NCBI GenBank assembly: GCA_026874595.1 | Contig: CM049309.1 | Coordinates: 69,858,926-69,922,925, forward strand | Origin: Sipunculus nudus | Taxonomy: Eukaryota; Annelida; Sipuncula; Golfingiida; Sipunculidae | DNA: 64,000 nt | Direction: 5' to 3' | Part shown: in pieces, positions 1 through 13,400 of the stretch | Position numbering within the stretch: position 1 is the stretch's first letter | Layout of the letters: each line of letters begins with the position of its first letter | Made by a program: the position numbers and the translations under genes | The notes under the pieces: model-generated | What the model saw: only the letters and a program-made list of their open reading frames with translations | Database searches by the model: none | What the model was told of the DNA's origin: nothing

Positions 1-197
1 TCCCAAAATTCAGATATTCTGTTGACCAGCACTAACTTCCTCAGCACCATTCTAATTTAGTTAGAGATTTAATGAGATGAACAAATGTCTCTTAACTGCA
101 GCCAGGCATGCATTACACAATTAAACGAATCACCCATAACACATGGAAGGCCTCATTAAACAAGACGAAAAGGAGGAGTAGGACATTAAAGCCAGAT

Positions 198-780
198 ATT
201 CACCTACCTTTTCTACAACTCACCTACCTTATCTGTAGTATTCATTTGATTTCTGGCTTTATCTGCCAACTCTGTGTACATATTAATAAACTGTAGGTAA
301 TACCTGTTAAGGAAAGTTCTTATAATGCCTCTGTGACCAGCTATTCACCTTACTTTTCTACAACTCACCTACCTTATCTGTAGAAGTCATTTGATTTCTG
401 GCTTTATCTGCCAACTCTGTGTACATATTAATAAACTGTAGGTAATACCAGTTAAGGAAAGTTATTATAATGCCTCTGTGACCAGCTATTCACCTAACTT
501 TTCTACAACTCACCTACCTTATCTGTAGAATTCATTTAATTTCTGGCTTTATCTGCCAACTCTGTGTACATATTAATAAACTGTAGGTAATACCTGTTAG
601 GGAAAGTTCTTATAATGCCTCTGTGACCAGTTATTCACCTAACTTTTCTACAACTCAGTTGAACTCACCTACCTTATCTGTAGAATTCATTTGATTTCTG
701 GCTTTATCTGCCAACTCTATGTACAAATTAATAAACTGTAGGTAATACCTGTTCTTATAATGCCTCTGTGACCCATGTAT
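198..780. repeat. 145-bp tandem array, about four units
   Basis: The motif ATTCACCT begins units at 198, 343, 488 and 633, an exact 145-bp spacing. Each unit carries CAACTCACCTACCTTATCTG, a block around GATTTCTGGCTTTATCTGCC, and AATGCCTCTGTGACC. The last unit is shortened and runs into a GTTTATCTACA tail. A degenerate single copy with the same tail lies at about 38366-38512, so the unit is also dispersed. Confidence 0.85.
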
Positions 781-1469
781 GAGCTTGTTTATCTACAAGT
801 TGTTATGAAACATGTTACATGCACCAATGTTGACAAACTTAAAAACCATGTAACCTAAGGTGGTTGGTCGCATCTGTGCAGAAGTTGAAAGGTTTCTAGT
901 TAAAAATGCCCTTTGAAAAACTCTGGTTAATCTGGCTTGCCTCCAGATTCCTTGTTGAAAGTGTTTGGATTATTTTGGAGGGCCTAACACATTATACACA
1001 TGTGGATATAAACAAAATGAACAGCCTGTGTACTATTGGATCAGCTTTTTCTAGCCAAATTTTAGGTTTTTTTTTTTAGTTAACACACATCCAATATTGG
1101 GATATTTGTATTGTAAAGTCAGACTAAGGACCAACCATGGTCAGGTACAGGACTTCCATGGTGTACCTAGGTAGAAATGACCTGGGTACAGATATTTATA
1201 GCCAAAGATATTTGAAATAATAATAAGAACTGCTAACCTACATGCAAGTTCACATGTCAACATTAGGCCAGCATCTAATGTCAAGGTAATCAATTAATAA
1301 TATTAATTCACACTACATAATGAATGACCCATTATAATAATTACTATACATAATATAATGACCTGGTTAGCCAAATTGCCCCATTAGGCCACACTGCCAA
1401 TCAGATCCTTGTATTTAAGACCCAAGCCTGGGTAAAAATGAATGAGTATCAATTGAAATGAATTATTTA

Positions 1470-1470
1470 A

Positions 1471-1529
<59 letters not shown>
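1470..1529. repeat. AT microsatellite
   Basis: About 60 bp of nearly perfect AT dinucleotides, broken once by a TT near 1490. Confidence 0.95.
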
Positions 1530-1530
<1 letters not shown>

Positions 1531-2343
1531 TGAAAAAATAATTCTTTCATTTGGTCCTCTTTTAATTCTATTTACTCTACAGAAGACTTAAAATTATACT
1601 TCATATAAAAGCTGGGGTGTTATAAGTTTTCACATAAGTATAACATGTAATGGTGTTTATAATTTTTACTTAAGCATTTTTTTCTTGAGTAGGAAAAATG
1701 GGGAAAGATCATTTTGACTCAAAGAATCTGCATCAATATAAGTGACATTCTAGTCACAGCATCAATAACCCTGTTAAATCTGGTGTTCAAAATTTATAAA
1801 TAATAAATATATTTAGAAGTAAATAACAATTAATGCAACACCTGTTTATCCTGGTTCAATGAAAAACCAGATTATACACTCATACCATTTTTTTCTATTT
1901 AAATTATAATATAAGTACCCAATTGTTATGGCTTCAGCAACTGCCTGAGCTTTGAACCCAATATTCAGATGACAAATGATTAAAAAATAGACCCCCTAAA
2001 AAAAATTTCAAAATTGTTAAAAAGATTACATAGACTTATACACAGGTACACACTGTATATATTACACAAAATTAGTATAAATAAACCATGTGTAGCATGA
2101 TTGGCGTGCAGCTTCAACAATGAACATTTAATTGCAAATATGTGCTTCTCTCCAAACACTTTTGTCAGTTTCTGGGTTTTTATGGTGTATTTTTCTCCGA
2201 AGTTGTTTAATATCTGTCTGTTTCACAGATATTTATACTTTCAGAGTGTATTTCATCAGATTGTCAAAATCGTCTGCTAACACGCCTGTCAAGCATGGGC
2301 AAAGCACACCTGTTGACAACCCTGAAAAATCATGGTTACTTAC

Positions 2344-2481
2344 ATCACCAATAGCCTGAATACTTTTGACAGCTCCAACAACCTTCTGATGGTCAACGTT
2401 AAGCTCCTTAGCAATATCGATGGTATCAAAACCATCTTTTTCAGCTAGTTTCTGCAGCAAAATATCTGTCAGTTCTGCCAT
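2344..2481 (-). CDS. FARSA: Phenylalanyl-tRNA synthetase alpha subunit, coding exon 1 (partial gene)
   Basis: Encodes the first 46 residues of the alpha subunit of cytosolic phenylalanine-tRNA ligase, the alpha2-beta2 enzyme that charges tRNA-Phe. The peptide starts MAELTDILLQKLAEKDG and ends HQKVVGAVKSIQAIGD. It aligns with the N-terminal winged-helix tRNA-binding region of animal FARSA; the HQ-VVGAVKS-QA-G core is diagnostic. I chose the ATG at 2481: an in-frame ATG eight codons upstream (2505) adds residues outside the family alignment. The exon ends at a strong donor (GTAAGT on the minus strand, 2343 down to 2338) in phase 0. The open frame past the donor is intron. No further FARSA exon was recognised between 1 and 2343, so the gene continues off the left edge. 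It is divergent from GCDH. Confidence 0.9.
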
Positions 2482-2695
2482 GTTGCCGGCTTGTGTGGTC
2501 CGCACAGAATTAAAATAGACTCGCGTGCTCGTATTTTGTTGTAATCACACACGACAGAACGTAATGAGTGAAAGTTTTGCGCAAGGCACCAGACTATCCG
2601 TTTGACCCTGACCTGACCCGGAAGTTTTCATATGACAGGAGAACTCTGCATGTCAGGTTCAGGTGGGCAACTCTGTGGATACCGTGAGGATTAAA
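2482..2695. promoter_or_regulatory. Bidirectional promoter of FARSA and GCDH
   Basis: Only 214 bp separate the FARSA start codon (minus) from the GCDH start codon (plus), so both promoters and 5' UTRs must share this space unless an upstream non-coding exon exists. The stretch is less AT-rich than its surroundings and has several CpGs (for example CTCGCGTGCTCG near 2520). CCGGAAGT at 2618-2625 is an ETS/GABP consensus, a motif often seen in TATA-less divergent promoters and in nuclear genes for mitochondrial proteins. No convincing TATA box was seen. Transcription start sites cannot be placed from sequence alone. Confidence 0.7.
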
Positions 2696-2777
2696 ATGGC
2701 ACTGAAACGGGCTTTGTCACCCGCCTACAGGATATTGCAACCACTGATCAGATCACAAAGTACAGTTGCATCAGCGC
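2696..2777 (+). CDS. GCDH: GCDH exon 1 (targeting peptide)
   Basis: Codes residues 1-27 plus one base, rich in Arg, Lys, Ser and Ala with no acidic residue, as expected for a mitochondrial presequence. The donor is GTATCC, weaker than the others; it was chosen because it leaves phase 1, which joins exon 2 to give APPQFNW. Confidence 0.75.
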
Positions 2778-4367
2778 GTATCCTTTGTTTAAATGTCAAA
2801 TACTGATGTAATTGAAAATAACGCTTGCGAAATGTGGAACTTGTAGTTATATGCCAAGACTGAGTGAGATGATTTACTGCTTATATAACTTTTGAGCAAG
2901 GTCATTAATGAATGGAATTTTGATAATGTGATTGTCACCAAGTAGATCTTAGCATTCTATCATAATATTCTGACATGAGGTAGATAATACTATTTATTGA
3001 TTTCAGTTTATTTTTATTAATTATTTTTGTGTACTATTAGGAGAAAATTAAAATTTGAAAGTTTTATTGATCAGTAAACTGAAATTTGATCCAGGTAGCT
3101 AGTGATATTACTGAATAAATGAGTCAAGCAACAGATCTTTTTATTGAAAGTATTATTGTGACATTATTATCCCCTGTAAACTCTAACAGCTAGGAGAAAT
3201 ATACAGGATATTTTTGGAAACATTGCAAGGCTGCTCTTCAATTTAACACCAAGTCCTTATCAACAAAAGAAACAATATTAAAGTAAAACAAAATGACAAA
3301 CATACATATTTAAAAATGACTGTGTTTATTGTATCACTAATCAAGTTAAATAATAAAATTTTAAGAAAATAATAAACGTTCATTGAGCCAATCAAATTTG
3401 CACAATACATTTTACAGGGTCAGTTTAAATATTTGTTTATTGGATGTTTGATATGCCCTAATTTTTTTAGCTCAGCTGACTATAAGTCATCTGAGCTAAG
3501 TCTTGGTCCTTTGTCCATCATCTGGCCAGTCAGCCATCAACAAGATAAGTTTTGAAACCATAAGACCTACAAATCCAAAATTTGACATAGAGTTAGATGA
3601 CCAAAAGTTCTCCTACCAGATCAAAAATTAGGTCACTGCCACTTCTTTCCCTTGAGAAATTAGGAAAAAACCTCCATTTTTCAAAAACATATTGTTACAC
3701 TTCAAGACTGCCAACTATGAATACCTCTGGTTTTGTTCAAATTTGGCAAATATGATCCTCCATATATTTACTATGCACTTCCCAGAAATTAGGTCAATAT
3801 TGCATAAGTGTTTGAAGTTACGGACCCGAACATAATGTAACTTGTCAAAAAATCAGGAAATATATTTACCTACTTTACATAATAAAGGTGGAAGCTAGAG
3901 AGTCTTTTTCAGGGATATAAGTATATTTACTTTAGATTTAATTGTATACCAGATATTAGATCAGAATATTTTGAAGTTTTTGAGTTATTTGCATAAATTT
4001 AAAATTGGTACCCTAAATTGTACCCAATTGACCATGGCATTTTTTTTCCTATGAGCATTGTTTCTCTAACTTTCATGACTTGTGCATACAAGGAATAAAT
4101 CTTTTATAATCTGAAATTTGAAAGCTATTGGTCAAAAAGTAAGACAAAAACTGTAGCTTTCATTCAAGTATTCAACCACCATTTCAAGTATTGATTACAT
4201 CAGTCCATCCCAGTACCCTGGTATGCAGAGAGAGCTATTCAGCCCTGGCCTCGCTAGCTGATTACATAACCAACTTCACTCATGGCTCCCTTTGCCCAGC
4301 TGAGTCTCAGTTCCCCTTAGTTGCACATTTTTGCATGTAAGCACTGTTGATTCAATTTCATAGGATG

Positions 4368-4424
<57 letters not shown>

Positions 4425-7400
4425 ATTAAAGCTTTTACAGTCTTTAATTTGATAAAAACTGTAGTTTATATCCAAGTTTTTAGAAGGCCAGGTCATAAAA
4501 ATAATTGCTGGTTACATCAGGCATAGCCTGTATGCGATAGATGGTGTGGCCACCTGAGGCTGTTTATGTAACAATTGACAGGTCCGATAAACAAGATGAA
4601 TCTTATAATTTCAGTGTTAAATTCAATTTTTGATCATACTTTAAAAAGTTAGGATTATTTTCAAACAAAATAATTTTTCAGGATTATTGGACCTTTATCA
4701 ATGAAAGGACTGTATCTTTTTTATTATTCTCAACATTTTGGTAAAAAAATCTAATGCATATTTCAGCATAAAAAAACCTGGCCTCCCTAGCTGATTACAT
4801 AACCCACTTCACTCCTGGCTCCCTTTGCCTCACTGAGTCTGAGTTCCCCTTAGTTGAATCAAGAGAAGTTTGCCTGACCATTTTGACTTGTCCATGCATC
4901 TTTGATGGCTTTCTTGTACACAAGACTGATGTTACCACCTACAGTCTTTTTTGCACAGTGTATGTCCCTGCTTATTCTTAGGAGGGTTTTGATATATCAG
5001 CCTAAAATTCTGCATATTTGTACATCTCGGATAGCTTCATTGTATACAAGACTGGTGGTACCACTTACAATTATTTTTGCGCGGTGTATATTCCTGCTTG
5101 TTACTCAGAAGGGATTTGATATTTCAACCAAAAAATGGCATATCTATATATCTTGGAGAGCTTCTTAAGCAAAACTGATGCAGCAACCTACAATAATTTT
5201 TGCTCCATGTCTGTCCTTGGTTCTTTCTCAGGAGTGATTTGACATGTCAGCCTGAAATTGTGCATGTCCATACATTGCAAAGAATAGTTACTTTGTATAT
5301 AAGACTTGTGGCACCTTGTACAATTGTTTTTGGGTTTTCATGCCTCTGTGCACATAGCTTAAGTGTGGTTTGAAGTATCTGCCTGAGTTTCGCATGTCTA
5401 TACAACTTTGATGTCTTTCTCATACACAAGACTTGTTAGATCACCTACAACGATTTTTTGTGTTGTGTCATTCCATGCCAGTATTTCAGGAGTAAAGATT
5501 GTGTAATTGGTGCTTGCACTCGGTTCAAATATTAAGTACTTGCAATGTACATCTACATGTCACATATGTACTTGAAAAGTATTCAATTACCTTTAAATAA
5601 TGATCAAGCATGTTATCATGGAAGCATTATACCTGATGTATATCCCATTGCATAGGTTTGCATTAGGCCTGTAGGCCTGTTCAATATTTGTTTGAAAAAG
5701 ATTAAATTCAATGATGGCCTCATGGTCCAAACACCATCATTAAGACTAGAAATAAAGTAATTTCCATGTAAGGGGCCTGTTGGTGTGCTGACTTAAGATT
5801 TATTGGAAATGTGAATATTGTATAAAAGTTATAACTTGTATGAAAAAAATATTTTTTTAAAGTAAAACAAAATTCATGCAGTTTTTATTCAGAGATGGTA
5901 TATTTTCATATTGTCCAGACTTCCATTTTTTGTGTGGTAAACCTTGACTCTCTCAAGAAATAAAAGAAGTGAAGAATGAAAAGAAAGCAGGTGAATATTC
6001 TTATATAACCACTGATTATTAATCAGTATTAAAGAGATTGCAAGATTGTGTACCATTACAACTGCTTTAGAAAAATTAAGTCATGAAAATGTAGTGAAAT
6101 TTAATTTTGCATGGAAGAAAAAATATATATTTATTCTGAATTTCAAATAAAGTATATCTTTTGCAACAGTGACATATTAAGATTACAGTTACTATTTCAT
6201 ACCATTGAAATTAATTTTATTTTAATCAATTACAGGTGTGAATTACAGTTTTAAATGTAATTATGATAAATTACATTTAAATCAATGTAAGCTTTAATCA
6301 GTTTATTGTTTATTTATCCAAATTTTCAGTTTCTTGTATTTAAAAATAATTACTGGTACACCATGTTTGGTTACAAACTATATTATATTTTAAAATTTTA
6401 GATTTTAATAATACCATGTTTATACTTGCTACCGTTTGTCACACCCAGCCCCTCAGTTTAACTGGCGTGATGCATTGAACCTGGAGAGTCTGCTCACGGA
6501 GGATGAGATCATGGTGCGGGATCAGTTTCAGGCCTACTGTCAGGAGAAGCTGATGCCCCGCATACTGATGGCTAACAGAACTGAAAGTAAGTGGAAGATA
6601 CAGAACTTAGGATACATACATTTACAACATCTAAATCAGTTTGTACATATCAACCTTGTTACCTCACCTGTGAGTTTAACCATGCTGTTTATATAATATG
6701 TCTGTTATTGCAGGTAAGTTATGCCTGTATCCTATCAGATTAACCTTCAGGTTTTGCTGCAGAAATAAATGATCACATTTTTCTGGTAAAAAATAAAATA
6801 TAAAAATTATTTATTTATAGTATTGTCTTTTTATGAAAAATGTTTACATGTGAGCTTTTGGTGCTTGGGCCCTTGTTCTTCAGACAACCTATTAAGATTA
6901 AACCAGGGCTGTAATTATACCTTCTTTCACAATACAAGATACAATTCGATATGTTCACATGATATATTACACAATATAACATTTATACATTATATCTTGC
7001 ATCTTCAGTTCCAAACTGATGTTGATCCATTTTCCACTTATAACGTTGAAACCATAATTAAAGTTCAGTGTTTACTGTTCCAATTAGAACCGGTTCAACT
7101 GGTTTCTGTGAAATTGCATTTCACCATACATGTCTTCTAGGATGTCAGATGTCTTTTTTTCATGTGATTTTCATTATCATATATGGCGAAAGCATCAATA
7201 ATATATTGATATAAAATCATACAAATCATACAATATTTGATTTTGTAGCACAATACATAATTGCACTGGTGCACTGTTACAGCTTTAGGTTTAAGCATCA
7301 AAATAGGTGAAATCATGATTGTCTTTTTAACTGCTTAGTATAGAAAATGAGTTATAAATAGCTGTAGTAATTTTCTATATTTCATTTGTGTCACTTGCAT

Positions 7401-10400
7401 AATTAAACTTTACAAATGATTGATATTTATTTATCAGATCCTGCATGTTTGTACATTTTATTAAAAAAAAGTCTACCTGTAACTCATAACTGATTATCTT
7501 CTCTTTGAAACATTCATTTATCAGATTAAAAACTTACTCTTAAATAATGCACTTATCCCACAGAATCTGACAAAGCTGTGTTTGTTTTCAGGTTTTGACA
7601 CTAACATTATGAGGGAGATGGGAGAACTTGGTGTCCTCGGTCCAACTATCCAGGGTTATGGCTGTTCAGGGGTGTCTTCGGTGGCATACGGACTCATCAC
7701 CAGAGAGCTTGAAAGGTAATCTGTGCCCAGCATTCTGATTTATCACAGAACCCCCCCCCCCACAAAAAAAAAGAAAAAAATAGTTCAGTACCTACGGGTA
7801 GCAGCACCTATCAAGTGAGCATTCATGAAGATACTCAGATGATGCTGAACGCTGTGTCATTGCTGAACCTGCCTGATTTAAATTTTCTTATTGCTTTTAC
7901 TAAGGGCAGTAAAAGCTGTTAAAACTTTATATATCACACACTTGGCTGGAGCCAGTGTTTGGCCTGAAACTGTAGAACCAGAGGGCATTTAACTGATATA
8001 GAGGGTGAGCCATGAGGTATACCTCTGCCACATGTGACAGTTTACTGCAATTATTACCTCCATTGATGCATTTAAATGGCTTTGGGCAATGAAATGTGAA
8101 ACAGCATAGATTATTTAGCTGTGAGTGATGAGTTTTATTGATCAATATTAAATGTCTTTGTAACAGAAAATAATAACAAAATTAGTAATCACAATAAAAG
8201 TCTGACTAAAAATGTTGAATTTTCATAAAAACGTTAATATGTTAATAGGTTCCTTTTGTGCTGCTTCATATATTACACAAAATAGACCATTCTCCTCATA
8301 TCCAAGACTGTCATATTCATGTCATGTTCATTACAGAGTGGACAGTAGTTACCGGTCAGCCATGAGTGTACAATCCTCACTGGTCATGCACCCAATCAAC
8401 ACATATGGAACAGAGGAACAGAGACAGAGGTTCCTGCCCAGATTAGGTATTCTGAAACATGCCATCTGTGAATGTTGCTTAGTACCATAATTTATGAAAC
8501 ACAAAAGATGAATAAATGTATAGTGACTTCATAAATATATTTCTTATAATACTGAACTTGTATTAGGTAAAAAAATTAAGAGACATAATAAGTTTATGGC
8601 TTATATGGAAATCCTTAACCCAGTGCTCTTTAAAGAGCGGTGAAGAGGTAAAAATAATTCTTACAGTTCCTTTGGTTAAAAAAAACTTAATTCTCATTTA
8701 TACTTTCTAATTAAATATTGAACTGTAACTTTTAAAGTTTTTACTTTTTTCCCAGTTTCTAATTATTATTGTACACCAAGCATGTACACATGTTAAAATC
8801 TCCTCATTTTCAAGTACTTCATGTACAGTTGGCCCTTATAACTGAAATATCTACAGTGTGTTGAATACATGGTGTCTTTTAGCCAGAGGAGAGTTGATTG
8901 GAGCCTTTGGTCTCACAGAACCTAACCATGGTAGTGATCCTGGCAGCATGGAGACAAGGGCCAGGTATAACCCCTCAAGCAAGACCTTCACACTCAATGG
9001 CACAAAGTCATGGTAAGTTGTGGTCCGTTTTTAAAGACTAAATCTTTTCCTTGTTAAATCCAGGCATTTTATCATCAAACTTTAAACCTAAGATAAGTAT
9101 TGTATCATGCTTTTTATATGATTTTTAGCTCAGCTGACTCTAAGTCAACTGAGGTATAGGAATGACGCTTTGTCCGTCATTCGTCCGGCCAGTTGTTAGC
9201 AGGGCACAAATCGTAACTGCTGGGCCTACAAACTTCTTAGTGAACATCCAAGGAGGTCAATAAAAATCTCCTGGAAACCTTAAATTAGGTCACTGTGACC
9301 TATATCTGCCGAGCTATGGGGCTTGAAAGTACCCCCAAGAATAATCAAAAATATAATACAAAACCCCCAATATCTTGATAATTAATGCATGGATTGTCAT
9401 GATCTTGCCTTGAATATTCACCATGACTAGTTTTGTCAGTTCCCGAAAAGTGGTGGCGCCACCTGTATTTTTTGTTATTTTAAGGATTTTTTTTTTTACT
9501 ATAAAATGACAACAATCATGTCAGTTTCTCAGCTGTAATTACATCTAGTGTTCCCAAACCTGGTGTGTGTATTGATCACAATTGGATGCCATATAGTAAT
9601 CCCCCTGTCTGTCTGTCTGTTTGTCTGTCTGTCCCTCCGTCCATCCACACAAATTTGTTTCCAGATGATAATTGCAGGTTGTATTGACACATGGATTTCA
9701 AACTTGACTTATGTATGGTCTTTTTAATAGTATGATTTTGGGGTCAGGAGCTCAAAGGTCAAGGTCACATGACTCACTTATTTAAAAAGATTATGGCTGC
9801 ATTTTAAGCCAAGCTTTTCATCCCAAACTTTCCATTTTGCACATTTAGCTGACTTGCCAGTATGGGGAGAGCATAAATGAATTTGGGGTCACATGGTCAA
9901 AGGTCAAGGTCACAGGGGCCATCTGTTCACAAATTAGTTTCCAGATGATAACTCCAGTTTAGTTTGACATATTGGTTTCAAACTTAACTTATATATGACT
10001 CACCACTAATGTAAGAACTGTGTTGATTTTGGGGTCCAACGGTCAAAGGTCAAGGTCACAGGACTCACTTATTTCAAAAGAATGCATATGCATTTGAAGC
10101 CAAACTTTTCATCACAAACCTTCCATCTTTAAGATATTGCTAACCTGCCAATAGGGGAAGATTTTGTTCAATTTTTGGGTCATGAGGTCAAAGGTCAAGG
10201 TCACATTACCCACTTATTAAGAAAGATTGTGGATGCATTTTAAGCCAAACTTTTCATCCCAAACCTTCCATCTTGCACATATAGCTGAGCTGCCAATAGG
10301 GGAAGAACCTGATTGATTTGGGGGTCACAAGGTCAAAGGTCATAGTCACAGGGGCCTATCAGTCCACATAGTTGTTTCTGGATGATAACTCCAGTTTGGA

Positions 10401-13400
10401 TGGACATATTAGTTTCAAATTTGACTTATATATGACCCACCAATAATGTAAGAACCCTTTTGATTTTGTGGTCATAAGGCCAAAGGTCAAGGTCACAGGA
10501 CCCACTTCTGCAAGAGCTCGCAACCCAAACTGAAGCACCGTCTCCATGGACACGGGTCATTTCCTGTGTCGCCTGCAAGTTGCCTGTGTCCCGTAACCCA
10601 TGCGAGCCATGCTTGTGTTCATGCGGTCATAAATTCAACAAACATGCTGAGGGGTTTACCAATGTGCTGGGTTAAACAGGAAGCTTTCTCGCTCATATAA
10701 TGTATTATAAGAAAGTACACAAAAAACGCTAATGGTCTGGTTTATGTTTATTGACAGTGTACCTGTAGCCCATGCAGCGTTGTCAGAAATGACGAAAATA
10801 TTTGCATCTTCATAAGGCCTTATAATGTGATCCTCAGACGTAGATGTCATGACACTCTGGCGCCAGTAATCTGGTCGTAATGCCAGAGGGTCAACATGAC
10901 GCTACATCAAACTGATCACAGGACCAATATTTTGGATAACCTCATAAACATATATCCTTATCGACAAATGCAGCTAAGCGTCGAGACCCATGGGTCCCTT
11001 GTTATAAAAATTGATAAAGTTTTCTGTTTATGTATATTATGTTTATTATACATCATTACTATTATTAGATCATATGAATGATTAAAATGAAGGTACTAGT
11101 AATAAATACAAAAAACAGAAGTACAGGAAACTCTCAAATATTGATCTTAACCAAGTATATTACAGCTCAGTGTTACCATATATTATGCCCAGTCTGCTAA
11201 CTGTTCTGGTTTGAAGTTGAAAATAATGTACAGGTAATGGTTTTAGTGTAGTTTACAAAAAGTAACCTATTTGTAGTATACATCTTTACATGACACATGG
11301 GAACTTTAAATTGTAACAAAAAAGGTAAATGTTATAGATTGGTGCATTACGAGGTTTCCTTTCAGGATAACAAACTCTCCTGTAGCAGATGTTTTCGTGG
11401 TTTGGGGCAAGAGTGATGCTCACGACAACAGAATTAAAGGGTTTATCCTGGAGAAGGGGATGAAAGGCCTGTCAGCTCCCAAGATCGAGGGCAAGTTTTC
11501 TCTAAGAGCCAGTGTTACTGGTCAGATAGTTATGGAAGATGTTGAAGTACCAGAAGAAAATCTTCTACCTAATGTTTCAGGTCTTGGGGTAGGTGGATAA
11601 GTTCTAACCATTTATAACTGCATTTTTAACTAGAAATCTGCATTCTTAGACATATAAGCCTTCGCCATGTCATTCAGAACACTTCGGCCAAACCATTGGC
11701 TACTAGCCTAAACAGCAACACACTAACACAAATGAACAGGGAAGAACGCATACCCTCCTAGATTGGTCAGTCAGTTCTCATAAACCATAAAAAGATGCAT
11801 CAGTCTGTATATTTAGTGTAACTTTCAAAGTTAAAAGCTCGATGTATCTTCATTTGTAAAACACAAGACTAATGGGCCAAACACTGAGGCAGGCTTCATA
11901 TTTACAAGGTTAAATTTGTGGAATTTCTACTTTTCCATTGCTTCCCAAGGGTTTCATTTTCATGATCTTACCATGCGTTAACAGGGCACATTTTGAAACC
12001 ATTGGACCTACGAATTTTGCATACAGTTAGATGTCCCCAAAATCTCCTACCATACTGAAAATTGGGTCAATAAGACTTTGTTCCTTTCGAGATATTAAGG
12101 AAAAACCTCTGTTTTCCATTAAAACCCATCGCTACAATTCAAGACTGCCTAATATAAAAACCACTGATCAGAATTTGATTATAGTAAATATTCATATTCT
12201 ACCATATATTTCCTATGTAAATACCATAAATTAGGTCAGTATTGTGTACTTTGTTAAAGTTATGGGCCCAAACAAAATGCACCTTGTAAAAAATTTGGAA
12301 ATATATTTACTCACTTAACATAAGAATGGCCAATGCTAGAGACTTTTTTTCAGGGAAATAAGTTTATTTAATCAAGATTCAATTGTATACTGAAAATTAG
12401 ATCCGAATTTTGCAATTTATTTAAGTTATTAGTATAAATATAAAATCAGTACCTTAAATTTTGCCCGACTTTGGCCACAGCACATTTTTTTCCTATTACA
12501 AGTACTGTGGACATTATTTTCACAGCATGTACATGTATTGATTTAATCTGTTAAAATCTGAAATTTGAAAATAAAAGCTGCAAAATTAGGCTAGTTATTT
12601 AATTCTTTTTGGAAGCTCTTGATGTTTTCCCTTACATTGTCAAGCAGTCCACTTTGGTCACTTAAGGTCATTCAGTGCAGCTCTCTATGCTCTTGTTATG
12701 TAATCCCATCACTATGGCAAGCCCTCTCTCTTGTTGAGCTTTATCAGGCTGTTTTTAATACCACAGGGAGCCTTCCCCCCCCCCCCCCCCCCCCCCATTT
12801 TGTTGACAGGCCTATAAATAAGATGAATCTTATAATTAACATTTTTTTAGCAGCGAGCGGTAACAACAGAGACCCCTCCCCCCACATACCCCTTTAATTC
12901 ACAGGACAAATAAACAAGACGATTCTTATAATTTGAAGATTAAATTATTTTTTTTGTTGAGACTTGGACAATTTTGTATTTTTTAAAGAAAAAAATGTTC
13001 TGGAATTTACTCCTAATATTAAAATTTAAAATATGATAAAATTTTAGGATCTAATGTTAGTGCTTACTGACTAGATTTAAGAAGATATAAATACTTTGTA
13101 GCATTTAATTCATATCTCTTAAAGTTGGCCGGGCCTAGATGTAAATAACACTGTTAAACTTAGTTTTAAAATCAGGAATATTGGTCAAGCTTTGTTGGAT
13201 TAATTTTTAACTCATATTGCCATATATTTAACTTTTTTAAAACTTAATTACCTTCACACATTATTTGTTTATGAAATGTACCTTTTATATAACACTTACC
13301 GTAGGCCCATTTTTAGCTCAGCTGACTATAAGTCATCTGAGCTATAGTCGTGGTCCATTGTCCGTCCGTCTGTAAGACTGGCACGTTTCGACACCATTGG

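Larger units (their letters stand above)
1..2343 (-). other. FARSA: FARSA intron 1 (partial)
   Basis: AT-rich DNA downstream of the FARSA exon 1 donor. It holds a four-unit 145-bp tandem array (about 198-780) and an AT microsatellite (about 1470-1529). No exon of FARSA or any other recognisable gene was found; the short open frames here look random or come from the array. Confidence 0.7.
9126..11002 (+). mobile_element. Family C element with an internal AGGTCA array
   Basis: Begins with AGCTCAGCTGACT at 9127, the 5' arm of the family C hairpin, and ends with GACCCATGGGTCCCTTGTT at about 10985-11003, preceded by CAGCTAAGC, a degenerate inverted copy of the 5' arm. Inside are GGTGGCGCCACC (9452-9463), a CTGTCTGTCTG patch (9606-9640) and six AGGTCA-type repeats from about 9750 to 10500 spaced about 140-150 bp. 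It could be one element or one nested in another. It lies in GCDH intron 5. Confidence 0.65.

Noticed and set aside
198-780. A CRISPR-like array
   Set aside because: The units are 145 bp, contiguous and without unique spacers, and the genome is an animal's.
2505-2505. An upstream FARSA start codon at 2505
   Set aside because: In frame, but it adds eight residues (MRTTQAGN) with no counterpart in FARSA orthologues. The ATG at 2481 matches the family start.
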